From positions 1-23,537 of the forward strand of contig CAUDHE010000038.1 in NCBI GenBank assembly GCA_958449275.1: a stretch of DNA of 23,537 bases, read 5' to 3'. A program made the translations under genes and the position numbers. This document shows, piece after piece, positions 21,333 to 23,537 of this stretch. Each line of letters starts with the position of its first letter. The stretch's first letter is position 1. This DNA comes from an uncultured Alistipes sp. (GTDB taxonomy: Bacteria; Bacteroidota; Bacteroidia; Bacteroidales; Rikenellaceae). The notes under the pieces were generated by a model. The model was not told the origin of the DNA, did no database searches, and saw only the letters and a program-made list of their open reading frames with translations.

Positions 21333-23537
21333 TTACTTTAATCTGTTTATCGTTTGGCGTACCTCGGCTGCCAGCTCCTTGTTCGACGTGCGCAACGCGC
21401 GACACGCCTCGACTATTTCATCTTTACGCACCGAAAGAGTGAACCAACCCAAAGCCTCGGCCGTCATGATACGGAGGTCGTCGGGCTGCGACTCGTCCCG
21501 CAAAAGCGCGATGAGCTGCGGTACGTATTCGTGATAGGTGTTGTTGCGCACCGAGCGTATGGCGGCGGTACGACGGGCGTCGGGCGTCGAGGCATCGAAG
21601 AGCTGCGTCATGTCTCTGTGTTTCATCTTCTGCATCGAGGCGACCGATTCGTACAGCGTATCGAGAGCGTCGCTGCGGTCGGTCGGATAATCCGAACCCT
21701 CAATCGCGGCCTTGCAGGCCGCCAGCGCCTGCTCCTCGGGAGCGAGTTGCAAGGCTTTGGCGAGACTGTAAGCCACGCGCTGCGACTCGGGATAGTTCAC
21801 CGTCACGTCGGCCGCCTTGTCGATCAACTCGGGCGCGCCGAGCATCCAGGCATACGTGGCGGCATTGCGGCGCACCACCTCGTAACTGTCGTAGAGAGCT
21901 TCGCCAACCGCCTCGACGAACTCGGGGCAGAAACCGTGGCGTGCGAGGAGCTTCAGGCACTCCATGCGAGTGGTGGCGTAGGGGCATTCGCGGTATTCGG
22001 CGAGCAGTTCGGATGCCGAGAGCAGGCCTCCGTCGGCCAGCATGCGCAGCGCGAGGCTCCGCACGTCGGCGTTGTCGGCCTTCGAAAGTTCGCGCCAGTA
22101 GGCGGCGTTGCGGACGGCGGACGCCTTGTCGGCCGTATCGCATCGGCGGGTCACCATCGCGACGGCGAGATCGAGATCGTCTATTGAGGCGAAACGGAAC
22201 GTCGGATCGCCTATGATGTGCCCCTCGAGGGTAGCTATCAGACGGTTGTACTGGCCTATGCGCACGCCGTGCGAGATGAGTCCCAGCATTTCGTAGGTCC
22301 AGCGGTCCTGCAACACGTTCACCGTGTTGCCCTGCGCCACGACGGTGCGGCCGTCGGAGAATATGTAGCTGCCCGCGATGTAACCCGCACGGTGGAACGA
22401 ACCGTTGTAACATGCGTTGAACATCACGAATCGGGGCTGCGGACGCTTGTCCTTCAGATCGTCGAGCGTCAGATCGCCTTCGCGGCCCGACGTCTGCCCG
22501 TCGGCGGGAGCGAAGAATTCCTCGAAGAATTTGTCGGTAAGACGATACTTCTTCTTGAAATACTCCACCGCACCCTCCACGTCGCCGTCGGCCTTGCGCT
22601 TCTCGCGCGCGAGCATGTAGTACACCTCGCTTCGCAACGCCGCAGCACGCCCGTCGAATGTCTCGGGTTCGCTCTCGGCGCTTATGTGCTGTTTGTCGGG
22701 CGAGCCGTGCTCGTTGAACAACATCACGTCGACCTCGGGACGGGCCAGCTGGTCGAAGAGGTTGTATTTCATGTTATCCTCCATGCGGAAGTTAAGCTGC
22801 GTGAGAGCGTTGCGGTCGTTGCGCACGACCTGCGGGAACATCTCGCCCACGGCGATGCGCTCGTCCATCCATGCCGTGAGGCAGTCGGAGTTGTAACCGT
22901 GGCCCGCATAGGTGACCAAATGATCCAGGTCGCGGTCCTTGCCGCGCTCGGCCACCGCCTTGCGCAGGTAGCGCGCAATGGCTTCGTATTTGTCGCCCCC
23001 GAGCTGCTCGGGATAGAGAATACGCCCCGAATAGAACGTGGGATCGAGTCGCTGCGGCGAGTCGGGCGAGAGACGGTAGTAGAATCGCAGCGGGTTGACC
23101 GAGTCGCGCTCGATGAACTCGAAACTGAGATGCAGATCGTCGTAGAAACGGTCGCTGGTTACCGATGCGTCGTCCTTGGGGAACGTCTGCTCGTTCATCT
23201 TGAAGGCCGTTGTCATGTGCTGCGCGTTCTGCACGCTCACGAAAGGCACGTCGCCTATGAACACCGCACCCTCCAGAGGCATGCGTTTCGCGTTCGATTT
23301 GTGGAGACGCGCGAGGCAATCGCGTACCTCGTCGGGCGTCTGCCACTCGGCGGAGAGGACATACGCGGCCAGTCGGTCGCGATCGAGGGCGTCGCGGTAG
23401 GCCTCGACTTCGGCGCGGCAGCGGCGGTATGTCTCGGCGTCGATCACTATGGCGAACGAGGTGGCGTGCGGAGCGGCGGGTCGTTCTACCGTTATCTTCG
23501 TTTTCGCGGCGTGCGACGGCAGCGAGAGGGCTGCGAG
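21333..23537 (-). CDS. Secreted gingipain-like paralogue with HEAT-like repeats (5' end outside window)
   Basis: The frame is open to the window edge. Before the first in-frame GTG (23447) it already reads LAALSLPSHA, the end of a signal peptide, then TSFAIVIDAETY, matching the paralogue's TSFAVFIDRASY. The true start is therefore beyond 23537. It shares the whole architecture with 19142-21325: PLEGAVFIGDVPFV, TSDRFYDDLHLSF, AGHGYNSDCLTAW, VMLFNEHGSPDKQH (His codon 22707-22709) and VMFNACYNGSFH (Cys codon 22410-22412), then helical HEAT-like repeats (TRMECLKLL, EVVRRNAATYAWMLG). It carries an extra Lys/Glu-rich insert (about 22530-22620). It ends LKxRQTINRLK-like without a sorting domain. As the upstream gene of a tandem pair it is probably transcribed first. 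Confidence 0.8.
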   Translation of the reverse strand, partial: LAALSLPSHAAKTKITVERPAAPHATSFAIVIDAETYRRCRAEVEAYRDALDRDRLAAYVLSAEWQTPDEVRDCLARLHKSNAKRMPLEGAVFIGDVPFVSVQNAQHMTTAFKMNEQTFPKDDASVTSDRFYDDLHLSFEFIERDSVNPLRFYYRLSPDSPQRLDPTFYSGRILYPEQLGGDKYEAIARYLRKAVAERGKDRDLDHLVTYAGHGYNSDCLTAWMDERIAVGEMFPQVVRNDRNALTQLNFRMEDNMKYNLFDQLARPEVDVMLFNEHGSPDKQHISAESEPETFDGRAAALRSEVYYMLAREKRKADGDVEGAVEYFKKKYRLTDKFFEEFFAPADGQTSGREGDLTLDDLKDKRPQPRFVMFNACYNGSFHRAGYIAGSYIFSDGRTVVAQGNTVNVLQDRWTYEMLGLISHGVRIGQYNRLIATLEGHIIGDPTFRFASIDDLDLAVAMVTRRCDTADKASAVRNAAYWRELSKADNADVRSLALRMLADGGLLSASELLAEYRECPYATTRMECLKLLARHGFCPEFVEAVGEALYDSYEVVRRNAATYAWMLGAPELIDKAADVTVNYPESQRVAYSLAKALQLAPEEQALAACKAAIEGSDYPTDRSDALDTLYESVASMQKMKHRDMTQLFDASTPDARRTAAIRSVRNNTYHEYVPQLIALLRDESQPDDLRIMTAEALGWFTLSVRKDEIVEACRALRTSNKELAAEVRQTINRLK

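Noticed and set aside
23445..23447. GTG as the start of the upstream C25-like gene
   Set aside because: The frame stays open to the window edge and encodes a signal-peptide end and conserved TSFA segment before it.
1..23537. CRISPR array, tRNA, rRNA or mobile element
   Set aside because: No regular short repeats with spacers, no cloverleaf-like sequences, no transposase or integrase translations and no terminal inverted repeats were found by reading the sequence.

Overview
The window looks like chromosomal DNA from a fairly high-GC member of the Bacteroidota, most plausibly an Alistipes-like gut organism (Rikenellaceae). The genus is inferred from protein character, not from a marker gene. 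The phylum is better supported. Start codons are preceded by A-rich leaders rather than Shine-Dalgarno sequences. Many genes have a TAnnTTTG -7 box, several with TTTG about 19-20 bp upstream. An NVEAL-like peptide, a 6-bladed beta-propeller lipoprotein, DUF2807 and PspC proteins, and a ~575-residue lysyl-tRNA synthetase are all familiar from this phylum.

Layout. 1-64: tail of an unidentified gene. 65-435: intergenic, with repeat elements and the pckA promoter. 436-3301: pckA and mdh, each with its own promoter. 3508-4266 (-): tpiA. 4321-6625: an A+T-rich island with a thioredoxin-fold lipoprotein (-) divergent from an NVEAL-like Cys-rich peptide and a beta-propeller lipoprotein (+). 6854-8578 (-): lysS. 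8920-12158 (+): a four-gene envelope operon, PspC / PadR regulator / DUF2807 beta-solenoid / large PspC membrane protein. 12374-15875 (-): kdgK-kdgA-hexuronate transporter operon with related structured repeats in both intergenic gaps. 16047-18491 (+): GH95 alpha-L-fucosidase lipoprotein, divergent from kdgK. 18621-19067 (+): small lipocalin-like lipoprotein. 19142-23537 (-): two tandem, paralogous secreted gingipain-like (clan CD, C25-type) proteins with HEAT-like C-terminal halves; the upstream one is cut by the window edge.

How the genes work together. PckA, Mdh and TpiA belong to central C3/C4 metabolism (PEP carboxykinase step, malate/oxaloacetate, triose phosphates). KdgK and KdgA take 2-keto-3-deoxygluconate to pyruvate and glyceraldehyde-3-phosphate, and the adjacent ACS-family transporter probably imports the hexuronate. 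GH95 releases fucose or related sugars from glycans. The PspC-PadR-DUF2807-PspC cluster resembles a self-regulated envelope-stress or surface module.

The best candidates for undescribed biology are the NVEAL/propeller/thioredoxin module, the tandem C25-like/HEAT pair, and the dispersed hairpin repeat family showing a compensatory base change. No rRNA, tRNA, CRISPR array, transposase, or SusC/SusD pair was recognised.
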